Assembly: GCF_945952095.1 (NCBI RefSeq)
Contig: NZ_CAMFHL010000111.1
Location: forward strand, 1 to 21,494
Length of the DNA: 21,494 nt
Source of the DNA: an uncultured Arsenicibacter sp.
Lineage (GTDB): Bacteria; Bacteroidota; Bacteroidia; Cytophagales; Spirosomataceae
Reading direction: 5' to 3'
In this document: in pieces, positions 14,822 through 21,494 of the stretch
Position numbering within the stretch: the stretch's first letter is position 1
How the letters are laid out: the number at the start of each line of letters is the position of its first letter
The notes under the pieces: generated by a model
The model's database searches: none
Told to the model about the DNA's origin: nothing
Seen by the model: only the letters and a program-made list of their open reading frames with translations
Position numbers and translations under genes: made by a program

Positions 14822-16819
14822 ATGAAATTACGGTGTCTGCCGGCGGTCTTGCTACTGTTTATGACGATGGCCGGTGCGGTAAATGCACAGACGATGGTAA
14901 TCCGCCATCCGGAGAGCACGTATAAGCGGAGTACTTCGGCTGAGGCGGCAGTTGCCCTTGCCGGTATGTATCGTGAACGGGGAGACTGGTTCCGGTATAT
15001 ACCGCAGTTTAACCACGACAGTACCGTAATCTACTATGACCGCGCGTTGCGCTTACTTGAGCAGGCCCGTCCGCAACCCGTTGCCGCCCTTGCCGGTATG
15101 TACGCCTATCTCAGTGTATACTACAGGCGAAGCGCCGGTTATGACCGGGTCCGGAAGCTGACGGATGCAGGCTGGAAGCTTTGCCGGCAAGATGCCGTTT
15201 CAGGCGAGAACCGCATTCCGGCGCTGGTGCAGTATGACATACGGGCTGCGCAGGCATTTGCTGAAATTGGCGCGAATAAACCAAAGGCAGGACTTCCCCT
15301 GCTGCTGGAGGCTGTCGCGTTGCTGGCACGGGATACACGACCGGACGTTCAGGCCCGTGTACAAAAAGACAAGGGGTTGTTCTATGCCCGTTATCAGGAT
15401 AAAACCTTTGTCCGCATCGATAAAGATATCGTTTATCTGCACCAGAGCCGCCGGTTTTTTGAAACGCACTTCCGGCCCGGCTACGCGGTTGACCTGTACG
15501 ATATTTACCGCTCGCTGATCTGGTCGTATAATCTGCTGGACAAGCCGGATTCCTGCGATTATTATTTCAATAAGGTTTATTCGCTGCTTCCGGTGCTGAA
15601 AATGCCTGAAGCAGCGGCCTGGTACTATAGTTACCGGGGCAACAGCCTGAACCGGCGGGGGCGGTATGATCAGGGAAAGCCGTTAATTATGAGGGCATTG
15701 TCGGTATGCAGGCGTTACCGGCTGACCTATACCGGCACCTATCCGTTTTCCCTGAATCTGATGGGCGTTGTGTTGTGTGAAGAAGGCCGGTTTGATCAGG
15801 CAATGAACTATTTTCTACAGGCCCGTGATGCCGCGCTTGCCAATCATACGCCTAACGTGCAGCATGATTTTCTGCTCCATATGATCAATCTGCACGAAGC
15901 AAAGGGCGATTATAAAAAGGCGCTTGACTATTCAGGACAATATGCGGATGAAGCCGTCCGGATGGCGGAAACGTACTCGATCAATAGCCTGCGGGAAAAC
16001 GAATTAAAAATCGAACTGCTCGAAAAAGAAAACCAGCTTGCCCGCCAGCAGGCAGAACGACAGACGTATATAACGGTTATTGTGGCTACGGCCCTGCTTA
16101 CCTTGCTACTTGCCGTAGCTGGCTTCGGGCTCTACCGGCGCAACCTGCACCGGCAGCGCACAAACAGACAACTGGCTACCCTGAACACCGATCTGGCGAA
16201 GCGGAATGCTGAAAATGAGCTGCTGCTCAAGGAAATACATCACCGCGTTAAAAACAACCTCGAAGTTATTTCCAGCCTGCTCGAACTTCAGTCGGCTTAT
16301 ATTGATGATCCCGATATACAGCAGGCAATGCTGGCGAGTCAGAACCGGGTGCAGAGTATGGGTATCCTGCACCAGAAACTGTATCAGAGTGAACATCTGG
16401 CGTTTATCGAGATGAAACAGTATTTTCAGAACCTGAGTGAGAATATGCTGGACGCTTATGATATTGCCGGCCGGGTGACTGTGGAATGCCCGATGCCCGA
16501 ACTGGAGCTGGACGTAGATACGGCCATACTGGTGGGTCTGATTGTGAATGAATTAGTAAGTAACGCCCTGAAATACGCCTTTCCGGAGGGGCAGCCCGGT
16601 CGTGTCCGGCTGACACTGGAAGCGGTTGGTAACGATATGCTCCGGCTATGTGTGGCCGACAATGGTATCGGTAAGTCCCGGAATGCCACACCCAAAGGAA
16701 CCGGTTTCGGTACGCAGCTCGTTGAACTGCTCACCCGCCAGCTGGAAGGTACCCTCCAGCAGGAAGTAAACCACGGAACAAGCATTTCAGTACAGTTTAA
16801 ACGGACACGCTTAATCTGA
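14822..16819 (+). CDS. LytS-like sensor histidine kinase: signal peptide, TPR-like sensor, TM, HisKA_2, HATPase
   Basis: The 665-residue protein starts with a signal peptide (M-K-L-R-C-L-P ... G-A-V-N-A-Q). Residues about 30-400 are helical and TPR-like (for example G-M-Y-R-E-R-G-D-W, L-C-E-E-G-R-F-D-Q-A-M-N-Y-F, A-K-G-D-Y-K-K-A-L-D-Y), giving a periplasmic sensor. One membrane helix (about 417-438, I-T-V-I-V-A-T-A-L-L-T-L-L-L) precedes a short coiled coil. The DHp motif L-K-E-I-H-H474-R-V-K-N-N-L is of the HisKA_2 kind, the His before Arg being the likely phosphosite. The ATPase shows L-I-V-N-E-L-V-S-N-A-L-K-Y-A-F, D-N-G-I-G and G-T-G-F-G-T-Q-L-V. Its stop overlaps the regulator ATG (TGATG), so the pair is translationally coupled. 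The signal sensed is unknown. Confidence 0.92.
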   Translation: MKLRCLPAVLLLFMTMAGAVNAQTMVIRHPESTYKRSTSAEAAVALAGMYRERGDWFRYIPQFNHDSTVIYYDRALRLLEQARPQPVAALAGMYAYLSVYYRRSAGYDRVRKLTDAGWKLCRQDAVSGENRIPALVQYDIRAAQAFAEIGANKPKAGLPLLLEAVALLARDTRPDVQARVQKDKGLFYARYQDKTFVRIDKDIVYLHQSRRFFETHFRPGYAVDLYDIYRSLIWSYNLLDKPDSCDYYFNKVYSLLPVLKMPEAAAWYYSYRGNSLNRRGRYDQGKPLIMRALSVCRRYRLTYTGTYPFSLNLMGVVLCEEGRFDQAMNYFLQARDAALANHTPNVQHDFLLHMINLHEAKGDYKKALDYSGQYADEAVRMAETYSINSLRENELKIELLEKENQLARQQAERQTYITVIVATALLTLLLAVAGFGLYRRNLHRQRTNRQLATLNTDLAKRNAENELLLKEIHHRVKNNLEVISSLLELQSAYIDDPDIQQAMLASQNRVQSMGILHQKLYQSEHLAFIEMKQYFQNLSENMLDAYDIAGRVTVECPMPELELDVDTAILVGLIVNELVSNALKYAFPEGQPGRVRLTLEAVGNDMLRLCVADNGIGKSRNATPKGTGFGTQLVELLTRQLEGTLQQEVNHGTSISVQFKRTRLI

Positions 16820-17568
16820 TGGACGCTCAGGTGAAAATTCTTGTCGTGGAAGACGACATGATTATTGCTGCGAAAATAGCCGGACAGCTTACCCGTCTGG
16901 GCTATGAAGTGACGGGGATCATCCCGCGCGGGGAGGACGCAATCCGGCATGCGGAAGAAAACCGGCCCCATATTGCGCTGCTGGATATTCAGCTGAAAGG
17001 CACACTTGACGGCATTGCAACCGCCCATGCCCTGCACGACCTCTGGCACATTCCGGTGATTTTTGTAACGGCCAATTCAGACGAAGCCACCTTTAACCGC
17101 GCAAAAGCTACGCACCCTTATGCCTTTATTGCCAAACCGATCAAAAACATTGATCTGCAACGGGCGGTTGAACTGACCTGGAACCTCATCAGCAACCGTC
17201 CGTCAGAACCGGCAGAAAACCTGCCCCCGGCCGCCGGAGATGCGCCCTACGTATTGAGCGACCGCATTTTTATACGGCATAAAGACCGTATGGTGCGCAT
17301 TGCACTGGCGGATATTCTATACATCGAAGCCGACCGCAATTACTGTCATTTGTTTACGGCTACCCACCAATATACCCTTACTACACCCCTGAAGGTACTG
17401 GAAGATAAGCTGCCGGGCAGTCAGTTTCTGCGTGTACACCGGTCGTTTATTGTCAACCTGCTCCGGATTGACGAAGTGGCCGAAAACCACCTGACCGTAG
17501 GCGGCAGGCCCGTCGCCATGGGGAATGCATTCCGCGAAGAACTGCTGAAACGCATTAAAACGCTTTGA
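16819..17568 (+). CDS. LytTR-family response regulator (REC-LytTR)
   Basis: This 249-residue protein has an N-terminal receiver domain (about 5-120) with acidic pocket E11-D12-D13, phospho-acceptor D56 in L-L-D-I-Q-L, T84 in F-V-T-A-N and K106 in I-A-K-P. A proline-rich linker (about 128-142) leads to a LytTR DNA-binding domain (about 147-249) with F-I-R-H-K-D-R-M-V-R-I, D-I-L-Y-I-E-A-D-R-N-Y-C, L-R-V-H-R-S-F-I-V-N and a terminal E-E-L-L-K-R-I-K. It should be phosphorylated by the overlapping HisKA_2 kinase. LytTR domains bind pairs of 9-bp direct repeats 12-13 bp apart; such a pair lies 89 bases downstream of this gene, ahead of the giant surface-protein gene, making that gene a likely target. 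Confidence 0.95.
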   Translation: MDAQVKILVVEDDMIIAAKIAGQLTRLGYEVTGIIPRGEDAIRHAEENRPHIALLDIQLKGTLDGIATAHALHDLWHIPVIFVTANSDEATFNRAKATHPYAFIAKPIKNIDLQRAVELTWNLISNRPSEPAENLPPAAGDAPYVLSDRIFIRHKDRMVRIALADILYIEADRNYCHLFTATHQYTLTTPLKVLEDKLPGSQFLRVHRSFIVNLLRIDEVAENHLTVGGRPVAMGNAFREELLKRIKTL

Positions 17569-17573
17569 AACGC

Positions 17574-17607
17574 GGGCCGGAAAACAAAGCTGCCCGTCTG
17601 CCGGCCC
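17574..17607 (+). terminator. GC-rich stem-loop after the regulator gene
   Basis: GGGCCGG (17574-17580) pairs exactly with CCGGCCC (17601-17607) across a 20-base loop, starting 6 bases after the LytTR stop. No U tract follows, so it could be a weak terminator or an mRNA-stabilising 3' structure. Confidence 0.4.
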
Positions 17608-17656
17608 TGCGCCCGGAACAAGCCCTGACCGCTTGCTCGGCTGTACAACAAAACGC

Positions 17657-17686
17657 CCTGTTCGGATAAAAAAATAACCTGTTCGT
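17657..17686 (+). promoter_or_regulatory. Candidate LytTR operator (paired direct repeats)
   Basis: CCTGTTCGG (17657-17665) and CCTGTTCGT (17678-17686) are separated by 12 bp, a 21-bp repeat-to-repeat distance. The published LytTR site is two 9-mers [TA][AC][CA]GTTN[AG][TG] spaced 12-13 bp; each copy here fits 7 of 9 positions including the GTT core. The site is 110 bases upstream of the ATG at 17796 and just downstream of the LytTR regulator gene. Binding is inferred, not shown. Confidence 0.55.
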
Positions 17687-17795
17687 CCTGACCGGGTTGA
17701 GATTCATGCCGTAATCTGATTGGTTTAGATCGCCTGCGCGTATGCTGACAATACGCTGCTGCCTGATTACCTAAAGCGATCAACGAGCATTGAAT

Positions 17796-20700
17796 ATGAA
17801 AACACGTTTTCTACCTCAGGTTTCCGTAACACTCATCTGCATTCTACTGGCCATGTTCATGGCACAGCCGGTTTTCGGGCAAAGCACCTGGACGGGTACC
17901 ATCAGCACGGACTGGAATACCCCCGATAACTGGTCGCCGGTAGCCGTCCCGGCGATTACCAATGATGTAATTATTCCATCCGGACCGGCCAATCAGCCGG
18001 TGATCAGCGCCGGAACCCTGGCACTGGCAAGGTCCGTGACGGTCAACTCCGGCGCATCGCTCAGTATCAGCAGTACGGCCAGTCTGAGCGTCAGTACGGG
18101 CGGGGTACTCAATAGCGGCACTGTGGTAAATTCGGGCAGTCTTGTGGTCAGTAGCGGCACCTCTGCAGGGCTTACCAATGATGGATCGTTCACTAATGCG
18201 GCGGGGGGGACTATCCGGATAAACAGGGGTTCCGCTGATAGCCAGTTAATGAACCAAAGTGGCAGAACATTCACGAATCTGGGTCAAATCACGCTGGGCG
18301 ATGCGGCGGGGGCCAATTTCGGTATTACCAACACAGGCTTTTTTATGCATGCAGGGGGAAGTCTTTCGGTTACTCAGGCCTTTAACAGCGCGGTTAATAA
18401 TGCCGGTTCGTTTACCAGTGCTGCCCCGATGAGTCTGAGCAGTATCTACTCTTTAAATGAAGGAAGGGGCATTTTTAACGTAGGTACGTTTACGAATAAT
18501 CCGGGCAACCTGATCACAATTGACTTCTGTAGCCGTGGTATTCAAAATCAGGGCGGTAGCATTACCAACGCAGGGATTATCACAATGGGAGCGAGCATCA
18601 GCGTTACAACGGCCATTCAGAACACGAGCGGCACGTTTTTGAATGCTGCCTGCTCTTCGGTAATCAACCTCATGTCTAACAGCCCGATTGTTACGTCCGG
18701 CGGTAGCTTCAGCAATGCCGGCTCCATCATAGAGCGGGCTACCGGCACCAGTACTATCAGCACCAACACCGGCTTTGTGCGGAACCTTAACAGCGGAACG
18801 TTTACCATTACCAATAATACCGGTATCCTGACCACTTCTGCCGGAAAATTCTGGACCGGCTGCACCAGTACCGACTGGAACACCCCCGGTAACTGGTCGG
18901 AGGCAAGTGTTCCGGTAGCTACCGACGATGTGGTGATTTCGGTAACGGCTATTAACCAGCCCATCATCAGTACTACGGCGGTGGCTAAATCAGTGGTGGT
19001 GAACAGCGGAGCGTCCTTGTCGGTGACGGGAGCCGGCAGTCTGAGTATTGACGGGGCACTCACGCATGCCATCACCAATAGCGGAACGCTCACCAACGGA
19101 GGTAGTCTGTACCTGGGCAGTGTATCGGCACTCGGGGATGCCGGCATCCTCAATAACCCGAACGCTTTGCTGAGCAATGTCACGGGCGGTTATATTCAGA
19201 TTGACCGGACGGGAGGGCGTGGTATCGCCAATGACGGCGCGATTGTTAATGCAGCCACAATTACGATAGGCAGTGTGGCTGCTGTTGTCAATAACGGCGT
19301 TTTTGTAACTGCAACCGGAAGTTTTACCAATACGACCGGCGGCAATCTGATCATTAACCAAAGCAGCGGCGGGCTGGTCAACAGCGGAACGTTTGTCAAT
19401 TCAGCTTCCGTCACGATTGGGAATCTGGCCTTTGCGGCGCAGGACGGCATCCGGAACGGGGCGGCATTTATGAACAATGCCACCGGCGAAATCAGAGTAG
19501 ACCGGGCTTTTGGTAATGGCATCTGGCACAGTGGCGGTGATCTGCTGAATGCGGGTAAAATCATCATAGGAGCCATTTCGGGATCGAGTTCGGGTATGCT
19601 GGTCCGCGCGCCGCTTACCAACTCCGGTGAGATTCAGGTGAACCGTGGCAGTAATGGGCTGGCCATCAACAGTACGTTTAGTAATACCGGAAAAATTACC
19701 ATCGGGGATTCCTTTTCGGTCAGTAACCGGGGAATCTATACGGAGGGTACGTCTGCTTCGATCATCAATACGGGTGCCGGGACTATCAGCATTGACCGCA
19801 CCGGCGGGGATGCCATTCAGACCATTAGCGGCACCTCATTTGCCAATTCGGGTACAATTACCATTGGCGCATCAGCCACAGTGGCAGGCAACGGCATAAC
19901 AAATGAAGCCAGCTTCACTAACGCGACAGGAGGCGTCATTCAGGTTGACCGGACACGAGGAAAGGGTATTTTTAATGCGTTAACATTCGTTAATGCTGCG
20001 GTCATCAATATAGGCAGCCTGACTACGGTTACCGGCTGGGGATTGCATAATGCCTCAGGTAGTAGTTTTAGTAATGTCGCAGGCAACATTACCATCAACC
20101 GAAGCGGTTGGGGGCTCATCAACGATGGTACCTTTGTCAACTCAGCCTCAGTAACGGTGGGAAATATAGAATACGGAGGTCAGGACTGCCTTTACAATGC
20201 AGGAACGTTTACGAACAATGTGACCGGCGAAATCAGGATAGACCGCGGAGCCTTTAACGGGCTCTGGAATATAAACGGTTCGTTTAAAAATAGCGGCAAG
20301 TTTATCATTGGTTCGATTGCCGGTAATGCTACCGGTATTTATTCGTCGGATCCTGCATCATTTACAAACACCGGAGAGATTCAGGTGGACCGGTGCGGAA
20401 ACGGGATTGTTATAAACAGTACGTTTACCAACACAGGCCGGATTTCCCTGGGTACTTCCTTCCCGTTGACTGACCGGGGTATAATCAGTGACAGGACGTC
20501 GGGCACTTTCGTCAATACAGGAACGGGGACTATCCGCGTTGACCGCACGGGTAGTCATGGCATTCACAACATCAATGGGGCCAGTTTCCTCAACTCGGCC
20601 ACGATCAGCATCGGCGTATCGGGTAGTATCGGAGGGGATGGGATCAAAAACGAATCTTATTTCAGCAACAGCTCCTGCGCCACCCTTATCCTTGCTGACA

Positions 20701-21494
20701 ATGTTAACAATACGGGCAACTTCACTAATGCGGGCTTTTTCCCCGTCAGTACCACCCTCACCCATATCAATACCGGTACGCTCACCAACAACGGTTTGAT
20801 CAGTTATCCGCAGGGTAATCCTATCCCAGGGGTAATAAATAATGATCTTATTGTGAGTCCGTTAAGCGTTTGCAGTACTGGTTCGACAACCGCTCTGCAA
20901 ATCGGGGGAGCTAACAGCTTCTCTGCCGGTACTACCTGGTATACCGATGCCGCTCTGACGACACCGGCCGGCACATATGATGCCGGTACAAACACCTTCA
21001 CGCCTGCAAGCCTGAGCGCCGGGGCATATACCGTCTATTTTACGGCCACTGACATCGATAACAGCTGCGCCCAAACGGCTTCTGTCAGTCTGACTGTGAA
21101 TGCCCTTCCCGTGGCAACGCTTGTGGCGAGCAATTCCCTCGACTGTGCGCAGACGAGCGTAACACTGACGGCTTCGGGCGGCAGCAGCTACACCTTTGCG
21201 AATGCGGGTGGCGTGCTGGGTACTCCCGGAACGGCCAATACGCTGGTGGTCAGCTCGGCGGGTACGTATTCGGTAACGGTCAGCAATGCTGACGGCTGCA
21301 CGGCTATTCAGAGCACATCGGTTACCAGCAACACCACCGCCCCGACGGTGAGTCTGGCGGTCAGCAACAGCCTGAACTGCATCACGACCTCTGCCATGCT
21401 GTCGGCGACGGCCACTGGGTTGGGTTCACTGACCTACACCTTCACCGGCGGATCGCTGTCGGGTACGCCGTCGGCCAATTCAGTCGTAACGGTC
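17796..21494 (+). CDS. Giant secreted adhesin-like repeat protein, 3' end beyond window
   Basis: Open from ATG 17796 to the window end: 1,233 codons, no stop. The signal peptide (M-K-T-R-F ... A-Q-P-V-F-G-Q) is followed by W-T-G-T-I-S-T-D-W-N-T-P-D-N-W-S, a module common at the start of Bacteroidota surface proteins; a second copy (W-T-G-C-T-S-T-D-W-N-T-P-G-N-W-S) begins near residue 353. Each is followed by Asn/Ser/Gly/Thr-rich beta-helix-like repeats (for example G-T-F-V-N-S-A-S-V-T-I-G). Residues 464-711 and 712-959 are duplicate 248-residue blocks. From about 1020 come Ig-like domains, the last two starting near 1105 and 1183. A T9SS sorting tail is expected beyond the window but is not seen. 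Adhesion or biofilm function is inferred from architecture. Control by the neighbouring LytTR regulator is likely. Confidence 0.9.
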   Translation, partial: MKTRFLPQVSVTLICILLAMFMAQPVFGQSTWTGTISTDWNTPDNWSPVAVPAITNDVIIPSGPANQPVISAGTLALARSVTVNSGASLSISSTASLSVSTGGVLNSGTVVNSGSLVVSSGTSAGLTNDGSFTNAAGGTIRINRGSADSQLMNQSGRTFTNLGQITLGDAAGANFGITNTGFFMHAGGSLSVTQAFNSAVNNAGSFTSAAPMSLSSIYSLNEGRGIFNVGTFTNNPGNLITIDFCSRGIQNQGGSITNAGIITMGASISVTTAIQNTSGTFLNAACSSVINLMSNSPIVTSGGSFSNAGSIIERATGTSTISTNTGFVRNLNSGTFTITNNTGILTTSAGKFWTGCTSTDWNTPGNWSEASVPVATDDVVISVTAINQPIISTTAVAKSVVVNSGASLSVTGAGSLSIDGALTHAITNSGTLTNGGSLYLGSVSALGDAGILNNPNALLSNVTGGYIQIDRTGGRGIANDGAIVNAATITIGSVAAVVNNGVFVTATGSFTNTTGGNLIINQSSGGLVNSGTFVNSASVTIGNLAFAAQDGIRNGAAFMNNATGEIRVDRAFGNGIWHSGGDLLNAGKIIIGAISGSSSGMLVRAPLTNSGEIQVNRGSNGLAINSTFSNTGKITIGDSFSVSNRGIYTEGTSASIINTGAGTISIDRTGGDAIQTISGTSFANSGTITIGASATVAGNGITNEASFTNATGGVIQVDRTRGKGIFNALTFVNAAVINIGSLTTVTGWGLHNASGSSFSNVAGNITINRSGWGLINDGTFVNSASVTVGNIEYGGQDCLYNAGTFTNNVTGEIRIDRGAFNGLWNINGSFKNSGKFIIGSIAGNATGIYSSDPASFTNTGEIQVDRCGNGIVINSTFTNTGRISLGTSFPLTDRGIISDRTSGTFVNTGTGTIRVDRTGSHGIHNINGASFLNSATISIGVSGSIGGDGIKNESYFSNSSCATLILADNVNNTGNFTNAGFFPVSTTLTHINTGTLTNNGLISYPQGNPIPGVINNDLIVSPLSVCSTGSTTALQIGGANSFSAGTTWYTDAALTTPAGTYDAGTNTFTPASLSAGAYTVYFTATDIDNSCAQTASVSLTVNALPVATLVASNSLDCAQTSVTLTASGGSSYTFANAGGVLGTPGTANTLVVSSAGTYSVTVSNADGCTAIQSTSVTSNTTAPTVSLAVSNSLNCITTSAMLSATATGLGSLTYTFTGGSLSGTPSANSVVTV
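19185..20672 (+). repeat. Two tandem 744-bp blocks in the adhesin-like gene
   Basis: Blocks 19185-19928 and 19929-20672 are each 248 codons and align without evident gaps at their ends. Each contains five ~50-residue sub-units with the order G-x-I-x-(I/V)-(D/N)-R, G-I-x-N, F-x-N, I-x-I-G. Shared stretches include G-T-F-V-N-S-A-S-V-T and T-G-E-I-Q-V, N-S-T-F-(S/T)-N-T-G. The DNA has diverged considerably between copies. Confidence 0.85.
21108..21494 (+). repeat. Tandem Ig-like repeats, period 78 codons
   Basis: The unit starting P-V-A-T-L-V-A-S-N-S-L-D-C (21108) is repeated as P-T-V-S-L-A-V-S-N-S-L-N-C (21342), 234 bp later, and is cut by the window end. Each has a G-G-(V/S)-L-(G/S)-G-T-P segment; cysteines suggest intradomain disulfides. 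More copies probably follow. Confidence 0.8.

Noticed and set aside
18617..19621. Several overlapping minus-strand frames opposite the adhesin-like gene
   Set aside because: The plus strand is open for 1,233 codons with signal peptide and repeats. The repetitive codons generate repeated antisense frames.

Overview
The window looks like chromosomal DNA from a Bacteroidota bacterium, most likely a Cytophagales/Spirosomaceae-type organism. This rests on a type A type-IX-secretion (T9SS) C-terminal sorting domain, Cytophagales-style cysteine-rich Ig-like repeats in surface proteins, the mix of DUF1080, MGH1-like, GH95 and sulfatase proteins, and the near absence of Shine-Dalgarno sequences. The assignment is inferred from gene content; no marker gene is present.

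Left part (1-4154). The window opens inside a DUF1080 (3-keto-disaccharide hydrolase-like) gene whose reading frame appears broken near position 34-50, followed by a strong hairpin terminator (570-609). On the minus strand come a small hypothetical gene (638-883) and a large secreted protein (1035-3989) with 14 propeller-type repeats, an Ig-like region, a twin unnamed module and a T9SS sorting tail. A short divergent promoter region separates it from a soluble sensor kinase.

Middle (4155-14566). An orphan four-PAS histidine kinase (4155-6560) is followed by an unusual octanucleotide-repeat/inverted-repeat element (6566-6696). Next come three co-oriented secreted carbohydrate-active genes: DUF1080 plus PA14-like protein, MGH1-like glycosidase (TAATG overlap with the first), and GH95 alpha-L-fucosidase with an extra jelly-roll insert. 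A perfect palindromic terminator (13123-13155) separates them from a convergent formylglycine sulfatase (13169-14566). Together these suggest breakdown of a sulfated, fucose- or galactose-containing glycan outside the cytoplasm. No SusC/SusD pair or sugar-specific regulator lies in the window.

Right part (14567-21494). A LytS/LytR-like two-component pair, a periplasmic-repeat HisKA_2 kinase overlapping by 1 nt a REC-LytTR regulator, lies directly upstream of a giant secreted repeat protein that starts at 17796 and stays open to the window edge (1,233 codons). Between regulator and adhesin-like gene are two direct repeats (CCTGTTCGG and CCTGTTCGT, 12 bp apart) with the spacing and GTT core expected of a LytTR operator. 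The simplest reading is a local circuit in which the kinase/regulator pair controls the neighbouring surface protein. No tRNA, rRNA, CRISPR array or insertion sequence was recognised.
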